Shown piece by piece: positions 9,748 to 19,193 of a stretch of 64,000 nucleotides of DNA (the stretch's first letter is position 1; every line of letters starts with the position of its first letter). Position numbers and translations under genes: made by a program. The notes under the pieces are model-generated. The model worked only from the letters and a program-made list of their open reading frames with translations. It did no database searches and had not been told where the DNA came from. Source of the DNA: Allobosea sp. CRIB-10 (lineage in GTDB: Bacteria; Pseudomonadota; Alphaproteobacteria; Rhizobiales; Beijerinckiaceae); contig NZ_FOKP01000002.1 of NCBI RefSeq assembly GCF_900112185.1, positions 372,001 to 436,000 on the forward strand. The letters run 5' to 3'.

Positions 9748-12569
9748 GCCAGCGCCTCTTTGATCCTCTCCGGCGTGAGCGGCAGGGTGTAGAAGCGCTT
9801 GCCGATGGCATGGGCGACGCCGTTCACGATCGCCGGCACCACTGCGATCATCACCACCTCGGCCATACCCTTGGGCGGATCGGTGTCGGAAAGCGGCGGC
9901 AGCACCTCCGCCGTCTGCTTCCAGACCGCGACGTCGTTCGAGGTCGGCAACTCGTAGCGGTTCCAGTTCCAGGTGCCGTCGCCCGGCCCGTCCTCATAGA
10001 GCGGCAGATACTCCTTCAGCGCGTGACCGATTCCCATGGCGAGCCCACCCTGGATCTGGCCAGAGACCAGCTCCGGCACGATCTGGTTACCGCATTCGAG
10101 GATGGAATGGTGCGAGAGCAGGCTGACCTCGCCACTGCCGGTGTCGACCACGATCTCGGCGAGCGTCGCCATCGGCGCGTAATAGGTGACGCCGGCATTG
10201 TTGCGCTGCGCCGGCGGGTAGGAGACCGAGGCGCGCTCGACAAAATGCCAACCGCCCTGCGTCATCAGCGCCTTGCGCTCGCTTGGGGCGCCGTCACCGT
10301 ACTTCACCGACAGCGCATCGATGGCGAAGCGCCGCCGTCCTGTCCCTGGCAGCTCGAACTCGGCCTCGGCCCATTGCCAGCGATTGAAGCTGTGCACGGT
10401 GATGCCGGTGACGAGGCCGAGCCGGTGGGCCTCGGCCGCGATCTCGGCAAAGGCGAGCGGCTGCATCGCCGCCGCCGTCACCTTGCCGTTGACGACACGC
10501 AGATCCTCGCGGCGCACCGCTTCCGGCGCCATCTGGCCGCCGCCGATGCCGTGCGACCAGAGCGAGCGCGCCGCCGGCCAAACCGTGAGTTCGACTAGAA
10601 TGCGCGCCGCCTCGCGCGTGGCGTGGCCGAGATAATAGACGCTGTTGGAGGCGCTCATCGGCGAGGTGAAGCTCGGCGTCCAGCGCGGATTGGCCATCCG
10701 CCTGTCTTCCTCCTCCTGCGAGAGCGTATAGGGCTCGTCGGTGGTCTCCAGCGGCATTTGCGGCCAGCGCACCTTGCCGAACACGGTCTCGTCCGGCTGC
10801 TTGCCGAGGATGGCGGCGGCCATCACCGCCTGCGAGGTCGTCGCGCCCGTGCCGATCTCATGCGCGACATGCGACAGCTTGAGGCGCCCGCCCGCATCGA
10901 ATTCGAGCGCGCAGAGCGCGGCCTCCGCGCCGGTGCCGTAATCCTTGTGCACATGGCCGTAGCCGACGCCATATTTCTTACCGGGATTGGCTGCCTCGAA
11001 CTCGGCCTTGCGCTTCTGCCGGTTCACCCAGAGCGGGTGCTTTTCCGCCTTGGCCAGGATCTCGTCATGGCGCAGCGCGCCCGAGGGGATCGCGCCCTGC
11101 GAGTTCTTCATGCCCGATTTCAGCGCGTTGCGCCGGCGGAACTCCATCGGGTCGAGACCAAGCGCCTCGGCAGCTTCGTCAACCATCATCTCGGTCGCCG
11201 CCATGGTCTGCAGCGTGCCGTAGCCGCGCATCGAGCCCGCATCGACCGCGCGGGAGGACAGGATCGCGGCGGAGAAATCGCTCTTCGGCAGATAGTAGAT
11301 CGACTGCGCCGCCGTCGCCCCGACCGTTCCGACCGAGACCGAGAAGTTCTCGCGCCCGCCGCCATCGTTCTGGTAGCGCCCGGTCATCGCCCGGAACTTG
11401 CCGGTCTTGCGGTCGATCACCATGACCTTCTCCATCTGGAAGGCATGGCGCTTCAGCGCGGTCTGGAACTGCTCGTAGCGGTCGTTTGCGAGCCTGACCG
11501 GCCGTCCCTCGCCATAGAGGCCGGCGAGCACGCAGAAAAACGGGAAGAGGGCGTGGTCCTTGGTGCCGTAGCCGACCGTGTAGCCGATCCTGAGGTCGAT
11601 GCTCCCGAGCGCGAACTGCGACTTCGCCAGCATATGGGCCGTCATCTCGGCCACCTCATGCGGCGACTGCGTCGCGATCAGCGCATGCAGCACGCCGGTG
11701 CCGCGCTCGTACCAGACATTGCCGTTGTCGGCCTCCATGGCGGAGGCGTCGGCCGACTGGGTCGAATAGGAGCGCCGCAGCACCAGCACGTCGTCGCCGG
11801 CATTGGCGATCTCGCGCTCGATCTCGGCCGCCGCCGCCATGCCGCGCGCCATCGCATCGCCCTCGCCGGCAGCAGGCCATTGCGGCTGCGTACCCTTGAA
11901 GCCGGCGCGGATCGTCGTGTCCTTCAACGCGGAATAGCGGTCCTCGGCGTCGGGATTGCCGCCATCGATCCGGACATAGCGCGCCGCGCCATAGGGGCCG
12001 GGCGTGGTCGAGGGACCTTCCGCGCCATAACGCACGACCTTGTCGTTGAAGCGCAGCTTGCGCTTGGCCGCGTCATAGCGGGCGAAGTCGTGATAGATCA
12101 GCATCGCGACGGGCTGGCCGAGCAGCCGGGCCGTCTGCCCTTTCGGCACGAAGAAGACGTCGCCATAGAAGCCCGGCCACGGCGCAGGCATCGCGACGCC
12201 GTCGGCGACGAGGTCCTCCTGCAGCACCAGCCGGTCCGGCTTGAGATCATCGCCGAGCAGGGACAGGTCGACGCCGTCGAAGACGCGGTCGACCCGCGTC
12301 GCGTGGAGCATGAAGGCGTGCGCCTGCTCCTTCGGCCAGCCATCGAGATCGCGGGCGCGATAGTCGCGGGTGAAGGTCTTGCCGCCGGTGACCTTGGCGA
12401 TGGCGTCGAGCCGGTATTTCGGCTTGCCGCCGGAAAGCCAGCCGACGCCGGGACGCGGCGGCGTCTCGATCAGTTCGGCCTGTGTCGCGGAGGGCAGCAG
12501 GGAAATCTTGACGGCAATGCCGGCGGCGCCAATCTTGAGGAAGCTTCTGCGCGACAGAACCGTCTTCAC
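9744..12569 (-). CDS. xanthine-dehydrogenase-family molybdopterin-binding subunit, Tat-exported
   Basis: Catalytic molybdenum-cofactor subunit of 941 residues, IorB/aldehyde-dehydrogenase-like. The N-terminus has a clear Tat signal (SRRSFLKIG at residues 5-13 followed by a hydrophobic stretch and a cleavage region near residue 30), placing it in the periplasm. C-terminal family motifs include SGQIQGGLAMGIGHALKE and the Glu-containing PKGMAEV segment, the usual position of the active-site glutamate. It is longer than the roughly 750-residue IorB proteins. Translation starts at GTG 12569 with a strong GGGGGAG site 5 bases upstream. Together with the 2Fe-2S and cytochrome genes it forms a three-subunit periplasmic hydroxylase or aldehyde dehydrogenase; the substrate is unknown and no maturation (XdhC) gene is adjacent. 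Confidence 0.9.
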   Translation of the reverse strand: MKTVLSRRSFLKIGAAGIAVKISLLPSATQAELIETPPRPGVGWLSGGKPKYRLDAIAKVTGGKTFTRDYRARDLDGWPKEQAHAFMLHATRVDRVFDGVDLSLLGDDLKPDRLVLQEDLVADGVAMPAPWPGFYGDVFFVPKGQTARLLGQPVAMLIYHDFARYDAAKRKLRFNDKVVRYGAEGPSTTPGPYGAARYVRIDGGNPDAEDRYSALKDTTIRAGFKGTQPQWPAAGEGDAMARGMAAAAEIEREIANAGDDVLVLRRSYSTQSADASAMEADNGNVWYERGTGVLHALIATQSPHEVAEMTAHMLAKSQFALGSIDLRIGYTVGYGTKDHALFPFFCVLAGLYGEGRPVRLANDRYEQFQTALKRHAFQMEKVMVIDRKTGKFRAMTGRYQNDGGGRENFSVSVGTVGATAAQSIYYLPKSDFSAAILSSRAVDAGSMRGYGTLQTMAATEMMVDEAAEALGLDPMEFRRRNALKSGMKNSQGAIPSGALRHDEILAKAEKHPLWVNRQKRKAEFEAANPGKKYGVGYGHVHKDYGTGAEAALCALEFDAGGRLKLSHVAHEIGTGATTSQAVMAAAILGKQPDETVFGKVRWPQMPLETTDEPYTLSQEEEDRRMANPRWTPSFTSPMSASNSVYYLGHATREAARILVELTVWPAARSLWSHGIGGGQMAPEAVRREDLRVVNGKVTAAAMQPLAFAEIAAEAHRLGLVTGITVHSFNRWQWAEAEFELPGTGRRRFAIDALSVKYGDGAPSERKALMTQGGWHFVERASVSYPPAQRNNAGVTYYAPMATLAEIVVDTGSGEVSLLSHHSILECGNQIVPELVSGQIQGGLAMGIGHALKEYLPLYEDGPGDGTWNWNRYELPTSNDVAVWKQTAEVLPPLSDTDPPKGMAEVVMIAVVPAIVNGVAHAIGKRFYTLPLTPERIKEALA

Positions 12570-12700
12570 GCGCGATCTCCCCCTGCTTTTCTGACGAGCA
12601 CATCTCGTTTTCGCGAATCATTCTAAAAGCAGATAGCGGCCGCGTACATGGGATTATTGCTCGGCCTGGTTGTGCGATGCGGCAAAGAGTGAACCGAAGC

Positions 12701-13573
12701 CTAATAATGGAAGGTCCAGAGCAGGCTTTCACTCAGCCCCTTCAGGGCCTCGACCGCATCGGGACGCTCGCGCGCCAGCGTGGTGATCAGCGCGTCGGCC
12801 ACGGCGAAGGCGGCGGTCGGCGAGTTCGGCAGGAAGCTGTTGCGGGCTGGGGCAAAGAAGGTCATGTCGGCCAGCGGCACCAGCGGCGATGACGGGCTGT
12901 CGGTCAGGGCGACCAGGACAGCGCCGCGCTTCTTGGCGAATTTGGCGAGCTCCAGCGTTGCACGCGAATAGCGCGGCAGCGAGATCGCGATGACGACGTC
13001 CTGCGGGCCGGCCGAGAGCATGTGGCGGACGGCGCGCTCGGGCCCGCCGCGCGAGGAGGCGAAGACGACCTCGGCGTCTAGGTAGAGCGCCAGCCCATCC
13101 TCCAGGAAAGCCCCGACATAGTGGCTGGCGCCGGAGCCGACGATGAAGATGCGGCGCGCCTTCAGCATCAGGCCGATGGCGCGGTTGACCGTCTTCTCCT
13201 CCAGCGTCGCGATCGCCTCGTCGAGATTGGCGGCCTCGCCCTTCAGCGTCGTCGCCATGGTGGCGAAGACCGATCCGGCAGTGGCGCGGGCGTCGGCGAG
13301 GCCCTCGACCGGCGCGAGCGCAACCTTCAGCGCCGTCGACAGCGCCGCGCGGAAGTCGCCATAATTGCGGTAGCCGAGTGCCCGGACGAAGCGGGTCACG
13401 GTCGCCGTCGAGGTGCCGCTCTTCTCGGCCAGCCCCTCGATCGTCACCGTCGCCGAGTCGAGCGGGCTCTGCAGCACGAAATCGGCTGCCTTGCGATGGC
13501 CCTCGCTCAGCGAGGGGTAGATCCGGGCGATGCGATTGGCCAGGTCCGTCGTCGGCTTCAGGGCGCGTGACAT
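12701..13573 (-). CDS. MurR/RpiR family transcriptional regulator
   Basis: Regulator of 290 residues with an N-terminal HTH_6 domain (AEKSGTSTATVTRFVRALGY at about 49-68) and a C-terminal SIS domain (IFIVGSGASHYVGAF at about 140, ISLPRYSRATLELAKFAK). SIS domains of this family bind phosphosugars or related metabolites. The frame is open to 13639, but the ATG at 13573 is preceded by GGGAG and gives the standard N-terminus. It is divergent from the Dpp-type operon at 13671, and an inverted repeat lies between the two genes, so it is the likely regulator of that transporter. Confidence 0.9.
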   Translation of the reverse strand: MSRALKPTTDLANRIARIYPSLSEGHRKAADFVLQSPLDSATVTIEGLAEKSGTSTATVTRFVRALGYRNYGDFRAALSTALKVALAPVEGLADARATAGSVFATMATTLKGEAANLDEAIATLEEKTVNRAIGLMLKARRIFIVGSGASHYVGAFLEDGLALYLDAEVVFASSRGGPERAVRHMLSAGPQDVVIAISLPRYSRATLELAKFAKKRGAVLVALTDSPSSPLVPLADMTFFAPARNSFLPNSPTAAFAVADALITTLARERPDAVEALKGLSESLLWTFHY

Positions 13574-13600
13574 GGCTCTCCCGGTGATTGACGTCGGATC

Positions 13601-13628
13601 ATTTTCATGTTTGCTACCGCGTGAAAAT
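13601..13628. promoter_or_regulatory. candidate RpiR operator in divergent promoter region
   Basis: A perfect inverted repeat, ATTTTCA at 13601-13607 and TGAAAAT at 13622-13628, sits midway between the divergent RpiR and substrate-binding-protein genes. Arm centres are 21 bases apart, two helical turns, the geometry of a dimeric or tetrameric regulator site. RpiR-family sites are often GAAA/TTTC-type palindromes, which fits. Both promoters should lie in this 97-base gap; no convincing -35/-10 pair was identified. Confidence 0.5.
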
Positions 13629-13670
13629 AAAGCTGTCAAAACTACCAGCCACGGGAACGGAGACCGACCG

Positions 13671-15296
13671 ATGCGTCAGCGCGCATTCATCACCCTTCTG
13701 CTCGGCGCCAGCATGCTCAGCGCGAGTGCGCTCAGCGTTCCTGCCATGGCGCAGACCCTGCGCATCGCGCTCGCCTCCGAGCCGACCGCCGTCGACCCGC
13801 ATTATCATGACCTCACCCCCAACAATGCACTGGCCCAGCACATCTTCGACAGTCTCGTGCGTCAGGACGAGAAGCAGGCGCTCCAGCCCGGCCTCGCCAC
13901 CTCCTGGGAGAATGACGGCAAGAACCGCTGGACCTTCAAGCTGCGCCAGGGCGTCAAGTTCACCAATGGCCAGCCCTTCGGCGCGCAGGACGTGGTCTTC
14001 ACCTTCTGCCGCACGCTGAAGAACGAGACCAAGGTCTCCGATTCCTTCGCCGACATCACCGGCAATTTCGCCAAGGTCGAGACGCCCGACGCGGGCACCC
14101 TGATCATCGAGACCAAGGAGCCGGAGCCGCTGCTGCCGAACCTGCTCTCGGGCCTGCCGATCCTCTCGGCCTCGATCGTCCAGCATGGCGGGATCAAATA
14201 CGACATCGCCAGCAATTGCGGCGTCACCGGCCCCTGGCCGGCGGTCAACAATTTCAACGACGGCACGATGGCGATCGGCACCGGGCCGTACAAGCTGAAG
14301 TCCTATGTCCGCGGCTCGGCGATCGAGCTCGAGCGCAACGCCGACCATTGGGGCGGCCAGCAGCCCTGGGCGAGCGTGCGCTTCCTGCCGGTCACGAATG
14401 CCGGCCCGCGCCTCGCCGGCCTGCTCGCCGGCGACTACGACGTGATCGAGAACCCGGCAGCGCGCGATCTCGGCCGGATCAAGAGCGACAAGCGCTTCGG
14501 CTCGGTCATCACGCCCTCGACCCGCATCATCTATTTCCAGCTCGACGTCGCCCGCGACGAGAGCCCCTTCGTCAAGGCGCCCGACGGCAAAAACCCGCTG
14601 AAGGATGCCCGCGTGCGCAAGGCGATGTCGCTCGCCATCGACCGCGAGGCGATCGTCAAGCGCATCATGGACGGCGCCGCCGAGCCGGCCTACCAGTACC
14701 TGCCGACCGGCATGTTCGGCACGCTGCCGAACCCGCCCAAGCTGGCCTACGACCCGGCCACCGCCAAGAAGCTGCTGGCCGAGGCCGGCTATCCGAACGG
14801 CTTCCAGCTGACGCTGTCCTCGACGAACGACCGTTACATCAACGACAGCCAGATCACCCAAGCTGTCGCGCAATACCTGACCCAGATCGGCATCAAGACC
14901 GAAGTCGACGCTATGACGCGCGCGATCTACTTCCCGCGCCGCGCCAAGAAGGAATTCAGCGTCGCGATCGGCGGCTGGGGCTCGGCGACCGGCGAGGCCG
15001 CCTCCTTCCTGCGCCAGTGGCCGCCGACCCCGAACGAGGCCAAGACCCTCGGCGGCTCGAACTATGGCGGCTACAAGAACGACGAGTTCGACAAGGTGAT
15101 CCGCGCCGCGGTCTCGACGCTCGACGACAAGAAGCGCGCCGAATTGTTGCAGCAGGCGATGAAGCTCGTCCTCGACGACGGCGCCTTCATCCCGCTCCAT
15201 TTCGAAAGCGGCATCTGGGCCCACAAGGCCGAGCTCCAGGTCGTCGGTCGCGCCGACCAGTTCATGCTCGCCATGTCGGTGAAGCCGGCGAAGTAA
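13671..15296 (+). CDS. Dpp/Opp-type ABC transporter substrate-binding protein
   Basis: Periplasmic solute-binding protein family 5 (SBP_bac_5), 541 residues. A Sec signal peptide with hydrophobic core ends near residue 27 (AMA|Q). The mature protein begins TLRIALASEPTAVDPHYHD, typical of the family, and contains the characteristic SDKRFG...IIYFQLDVA and DARVRKAMSLAIDREAIV segments. The ATG at 13671 is chosen over upstream in-frame codons because the signal peptide begins there. It heads a seven-gene run (13671-20768). Ligands of this family include peptides, nickel complexes, opines and oligosaccharides; the RpiR regulator mildly favours a sugar- or amino-sugar-containing substrate. Confidence 0.92.
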   Translation: MRQRAFITLLLGASMLSASALSVPAMAQTLRIALASEPTAVDPHYHDLTPNNALAQHIFDSLVRQDEKQALQPGLATSWENDGKNRWTFKLRQGVKFTNGQPFGAQDVVFTFCRTLKNETKVSDSFADITGNFAKVETPDAGTLIIETKEPEPLLPNLLSGLPILSASIVQHGGIKYDIASNCGVTGPWPAVNNFNDGTMAIGTGPYKLKSYVRGSAIELERNADHWGGQQPWASVRFLPVTNAGPRLAGLLAGDYDVIENPAARDLGRIKSDKRFGSVITPSTRIIYFQLDVARDESPFVKAPDGKNPLKDARVRKAMSLAIDREAIVKRIMDGAAEPAYQYLPTGMFGTLPNPPKLAYDPATAKKLLAEAGYPNGFQLTLSSTNDRYINDSQITQAVAQYLTQIGIKTEVDAMTRAIYFPRRAKKEFSVAIGGWGSATGEAASFLRQWPPTPNEAKTLGGSNYGGYKNDEFDKVIRAAVSTLDDKKRAELLQQAMKLVLDDGAFIPLHFESGIWAHKAELQVVGRADQFMLAMSVKPAK

Positions 15297-15326
15297 GCCG
15301 GCGATCCCTTCCCCGAGGTTCGGCGC

Positions 15327-16304
15327 ATGACCGCCTTCGTCTTGCAGCGGCTGATCCAGAGCGTGCTCGTGCTGCTCGCGGTCTCGATCGTGGTCTTCCT
15401 TGCCGTCTATGGCATCGGAGACCCGATCGAGCTCCTGGTCTCGCCCTCGGCCAGTGCGGCCGAGCGCGAGGCGCTGATCCGCCGCCTCGGCCTCGATCTG
15501 CCGGTCTGGCAGCAATATCTCACCTTCATGGCCAACGCCTTGAAGGGCGACCTCGGCCGCTCCTTCGTGCATGGCGTCCCGGCGCTGCAGCTGATCCTGC
15601 AGCGTTTGCCGGCGACCTTCGAGCTGGTGCTGCTGGCGATGACGCTGGCGCTCGTCGCCGGCATCCCGCTCGGGTTGATGGCGGGCCTGAACCCCGACAG
15701 CCGGAGCGCCCGCATCGTCATGGCCGGCACCGTGCTCGGCTTCTCGCTGCCGAGCTTCTGGAAGGGCATGATGCTGATCCTGCTCTTCGCCGTCTGGCTC
15801 GGCTGGCTGCCGACCGCCGGGCGCGGCGACACGGTCACGATCCTCGGCATCCAGACCAGCCTCCTGACGCTGGACGGGCTGCAGCACATCGCCTTGCCCG
15901 CCCTCAACCTGGCGATCCCGAACCTCGCTCTGATCATCCGGCTCGTCGCGGCCGGGACCACCGAGACGATGACGCAGGACTACGTCAAATACGCCCGCGC
16001 CAAGGGCGTGCGCCCCAGGCGCATCGTCAACCGGCACATCCTGCGCAACATCCTGATCCCGGTCGTCACCGTGGTCGGCGTCGAGTTCGGCAGCCTCGTC
16101 GCCTTCTCCACGATCACCGAGACCGTCTTCGCCTGGCCGGGCATGGGCAAGCTGCTGATCGACTCGGTCTACCAGCTCGATCGCCCGGTGGTCGTCGCCT
16201 ACGTCCTCCTCGCGACGCTGCTCTTCGTCACTGTCAACTTCCTGGTCGACGTGCTCTATGCCGCGCTCGACCCGCGGGTGAAGCTCGCCGGAGAGCAGGC
16301 ATGA
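15327..16304 (+). CDS. Dpp-type ABC transporter permease (DppB family)
   Basis: Inner-membrane permease of 325 residues, first of the pair. The N-terminus MTAFVLQRLIQSVLVLLAVSIVVF is the usual DppB opening helix, and the segment DYVKYARAKGVRPRRIVNRHILRN is the EAA coupling loop for the ATPase, followed by FAWPGMGKLLIDSV. The stop overlaps the next gene by ATGA. It belongs with the binding protein upstream and ATPases downstream to make a complete importer. Confidence 0.93.
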   Translation: MTAFVLQRLIQSVLVLLAVSIVVFLAVYGIGDPIELLVSPSASAAEREALIRRLGLDLPVWQQYLTFMANALKGDLGRSFVHGVPALQLILQRLPATFELVLLAMTLALVAGIPLGLMAGLNPDSRSARIVMAGTVLGFSLPSFWKGMMLILLFAVWLGWLPTAGRGDTVTILGIQTSLLTLDGLQHIALPALNLAIPNLALIIRLVAAGTTETMTQDYVKYARAKGVRPRRIVNRHILRNILIPVVTVVGVEFGSLVAFSTITETVFAWPGMGKLLIDSVYQLDRPVVVAYVLLATLLFVTVNFLVDVLYAALDPRVKLAGEQA

Positions 16305-17209
16305 GCCTCGACACTCCGCGCCTCGCCGGCCCCATCAAGGCCGACACGCCCTTACGCGAAAAGGTGCTGCGCCATCTGCGCAATCGCCCGACCACGCGCG
16401 GCGCCGCGATCCTGCTCGGGATCATGGTGACGCTCGCTTTGCTGGCTCCGTTCATCACGCCGCAGAACCCGCATGACCTCGGCTCGCTCAGCGTGATGGA
16501 CAACCGGCTGGCACCGGGCGAACAGGGCATGAGCGGCTTCACCTTCTGGCTCGGCAGCGACGCGCAGGGCCGCGACATGCTGAGTGCCATCCTCTACGGG
16601 CTGCGCACCAGCCTGCTCGTCGGCCTCGCCTCGACCGTCGGCGCGCTCTCGATCGGCATCCTCGCCGGGCTCGCCGCGGCGCAGTTCGGCGGCATGGTCG
16701 ACGCCGTCATCATGCGCGTCGTCGACTTCATGCTCGGCTTCCCCTCGATCCTGGTCGCGCTGGTGCTGCTCGCCTCGATCGGGCGCGGCGTCGACAAGGT
16801 CATCCTCGCCATCGTGCTGGTGCAATGGGCGCAATATGCTCGTCTGATGCGGGCGGCGGCGCTGGTCGAGCGGCGCAAGGAATATATCGAGGCGGCCGTC
16901 AATTTCGGCCTGCCGACCCGCCACATCATGCTGGCGCATCTCCTGCCAAACTCGGTCGGTTCAGTGCTCGTCGTAGCCAGCATCAGCATCGCCTCGGCGA
17001 TCACGCTGGAGGCGACGCTCTCCTTCCTCGGCGTCGGCGTGCCGGTAACGCAGCCTTCGCTCGGCCTGCTCATCGCCAACGGCTTCGAATTCCTGCTCTC
17101 CGGCGAATACTGGATCGCCGTCTTCCCCGGCATCGCGCTCGTGCTCCTGATCATGTCGCTCAATCTCGTCGGCGATCGCCTGCGCCGCAGCTTCAACGTG
17201 CGCGCATGA
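16301..17209 (+). CDS. Dpp-type ABC transporter permease (DppC family)
   Basis: Second permease, 302 residues. It has the DppC-type N-terminal cytoplasmic tail, one helix, a periplasmic stretch with the motif FWLGSDAQGRDMLSAILYG, then the transport domain and the coupling-loop region EYIEAAVNFGLPTRHIMLAHLLPN. The ATG at 16301 overlaps the dppB stop by 4 bases. A far longer open frame spans this locus from within the binding-protein gene, but the recognisable protein begins at 16301. Confidence 0.93.
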   Translation: MSLDTPRLAGPIKADTPLREKVLRHLRNRPTTRGAAILLGIMVTLALLAPFITPQNPHDLGSLSVMDNRLAPGEQGMSGFTFWLGSDAQGRDMLSAILYGLRTSLLVGLASTVGALSIGILAGLAAAQFGGMVDAVIMRVVDFMLGFPSILVALVLLASIGRGVDKVILAIVLVQWAQYARLMRAAALVERRKEYIEAAVNFGLPTRHIMLAHLLPNSVGSVLVVASISIASAITLEATLSFLGVGVPVTQPSLGLLIANGFEFLLSGEYWIAVFPGIALVLLIMSLNLVGDRLRRSFNVRA

Positions 17210-18189
17210 ACGACGCCCCTCTCCTCTCCGTGCGCGGCCTCAAGACCGTGTTCCATGCGCAGGACGGCGCCTGGCCGGCGGTCGACGGCGTCGATTTCAG
17301 CGTCGCCAAGGGCGAGGTGCTCGGCCTCGTCGGCGAATCCGGCTCGGGCAAATCGGTCACCGGCTTCTCGCTGGTGCAGTTGATCGATCCGCCGGGCGAG
17401 GTCGTCGCGGGCGAGGTGCTGTTCGACGGCGGCGATCTGCGCGCCGCCTCGCCGGAGCGCCTGCGCCAGCTGCGCGGCGACCGGATCGCGATGATCTTCC
17501 AGGACCCGCTGATGACGCTGAACCCGGTGCTCAGCATCGGCGAGCAGATGAGCGAGGCGATCCTCGAACATCGCGCCTGCAGCCGGCAGGAGGCGCTCGA
17601 AAAGGCCGCCAAGGCGCTGACGCGTGTCGGCATCTCCTCACCGGAGGCACGCCTGAAGCAGTACCCGCACGAATTCTCCGGCGGCATGCGCCAGCGCGTC
17701 GCGATCGCGACCGCCCTCCTGAACGATCCCGACCTGATCATCGCCGACGAGCCGACCACCGCGCTCGACGTCACCATCCAGGCGCAGATCCTCTACGAGG
17801 TGCAGAAGCTTTCGCGCGAGAGCGGCGCCGCGGTGATCTGGATCACTCATGATCTCGCCGTCGTCGCCGAACTCGCCGACCGGGTGGCGGTGATGTATGC
17901 CGGCCGCATCGTCGAGATCGGCGATGTCGAGACCGTGCTCGACCGGCCGCGCCATCCCTATACGCTCGGCCTGCTCAACTCCTCCGCGACTATGGTCGAG
18001 CCGGGCGAGCGCCTGCACCAGATCGACGGCATGGCGCCGCGCATCGACTCGCGGCCTTCCGGTTGCCCTTTCCGGCCGCGCTGCGAGCGGGCCTTGCCGG
18101 TCTGCGCCGAGAGCGATCCGCAGCCGCAGGCTCATGACGGCCGCACCTTGCGCTGCCACAACCCCGTGCCGGATCAGGTGGCGGCATGA
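17206..18189 (+). CDS. Dpp-type ABC transporter ATP-binding protein (DppD family)
   Basis: ATPase of 327 residues with Walker A GESGSGKS at about 42-49, Q-loop [12 protein letters not shown], signature FSGGMRQR and Walker [14 protein letters not shown]. The C-terminal oligopeptide-transporter extension is present, including the cysteine-containing [14 protein letters not shown] typical of DppD/OppD, where the cysteines bind a 4Fe-4S cluster in some members. ATGA overlaps join it to the genes on both sides. Confidence 0.93.
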   Translation: MNDAPLLSVRGLKTVFHAQDGAWPAVDGVDFSVAKGEVLGLVGESGSGKSVTGFSLVQLIDPPGEVVAGEVLFDGGDLRAASPERLRQLRGDRIAMIFQDPLMTLNPVLSIGEQMSEAILEHRACSRQEALEKAAKALTRVGISSPEARLKQYPHEFSGGMRQRVAIATALLNDPDLIIADEPTTALDVTIQAQILYEVQKLSRESGAAVIWITHDLAVVAELADRVAVMYAGRIVEIGDVETVLDRPRHPYTLGLLNSSATMVEPGERLHQIDGMAPRIDSRPSGCPFRPRCERALPVCAESDPQPQAHDGRTLRCHNPVPDQVAA

Positions 18190-19193
18190 GCGAGACCCTG
18201 TTCGAGCTGCGCGGTGTCTGCAAATATTTCCGCGGCAAGGCCAACATGGCCGAGCGTATCCTGACCGCGATCGGCAAGCATCCGTCGCCTGCGACACTGA
18301 AGGCGGTCGACGGCGTCGATCTCAGCGTCCGCAAGGGCGAGGTGCTCGGCCTCGTCGGCGAATCCGGCTGCGGCAAGTCGACCCTGGCGCGCATCGCCAC
18401 CGGCATCCTGCCGCCGACCGAGGGCGAGGTCGTCTACAAGGGGCGCTCGGCCGCGGCGCTGAAGGGCAAGGACCGACTCGATTATCTGCTGAAGGTGCAG
18501 ATGATCTTCCAGGACCCCTATGCCTCGCTCGATCCGCGCATGCGGGTGAGCCGCATCGTCGGCGAGGCGCTTTCGGTCCACAAGCTGGTGCCGAAGGCCG
18601 AGATCGACAGCGCTGTCGACAGGGCGCTGAGCGAGGTCGGGCTCGACCTCGCCTATCGCGAGCGTTACCCGCACCAGTTCTCCGGCGGCCAGCGCCAGCG
18701 CATCGGCATCGCCCGCGCGCTGGCGGTGAAGCCCGATTTCCTGGTCTGCGACGAGCCGGTCTCGGCGCTCGACGTCTCGATCCAGGCGCAGGTGATCAAC
18801 CTGTTCATGGATGTGCGCGAGCGGCACGGGCTGACCTATCTCTTCGTCAGTCATGATCTCGGCCTCGTCCGCCATATCAGCGACCGCGTCGCGATCATGT
18901 ATCTCGGCCGTATCGTCGAGATCGGCAGCGCGACCGCGATCTTCGCCGAGCCGGCGCATCCCTATAGCGCCGCTTTGATCAAGGCGATCCCGTCGGCGGC
19001 ACGGCGCAAGAGCAGCTTCCAGCCGCTCAAGGGCGAATTGCCCTCGCCGCTGGCCCCGCCGCCCGGCTGCCCCTTCCACCCGCGCTGCGAGCACGCCATG
19101 GCGGTCTGCCGCGAGGTCCGCCCGGACCTCAAGGAGATCGCGCCCGGCCGCAGCGCTGCCTGCCATTTGCACACGACTGCGAAAGCCGCATGA
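18186..19193 (+). CDS. Dpp-type ABC transporter ATP-binding protein (DppF family)
   Basis: Second ATPase, 335 residues, with Walker [11 protein letters not shown]-loop [15 protein letters not shown], signature FSGGQRQR and Walker [14 protein letters not shown]. The C-terminal [14 protein letters not shown] cysteine motif is retained. A short insertion between the first strand and the Walker A segment ([17 protein letters not shown]) is common in DppF homologues. Start overlaps the DppD stop by ATGA and its own stop overlaps the hydrolase gene. Confidence 0.93.
   Translation: MSETLFELRGVCKYFRGKANMAERILTAIGKHPSPATLKAVDGVDLSVRKGEVLGLVGESGCGKSTLARIATGILPPTEGEVVYKGRSAAALKGKDRLDYLLKVQMIFQDPYASLDPRMRVSRIVGEALSVHKLVPKAEIDSAVDRALSEVGLDLAYRERYPHQFSGGQRQRIGIARALAVKPDFLVCDEPVSALDVSIQAQVINLFMDVRERHGLTYLFVSHDLGLVRHISDRVAIMYLGRIVEIGSATAIFAEPAHPYSAALIKAIPSAARRKSSFQPLKGELPSPLAPPPGCPFHPRCEHAMAVCREVRPDLKEIAPGRSAACHLHTTAKAA

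Noticed and set aside
10623-12626. A 667-codon plus-strand frame opposite the molybdenum subunit
   Set aside because: Shadow frame; no domain or ribosome site, while the minus-strand gene has a Tat signal and cofactor motifs.
13614-16037. An 807-codon minus-strand open frame opposite the Dpp-type binding protein and permease
   Set aside because: No recognisable domain, no signal sequence, and it covers two well-supported genes; third-position GC explains the lack of stops.
14216-17209. A 997-codon plus-strand frame that could look like a giant fusion ending in DppC
   Set aside because: Only the part from 16301 encodes recognisable protein. The earlier part is a shifted reading of the binding protein and DppB genes, both of which have complete genes in their own frames.
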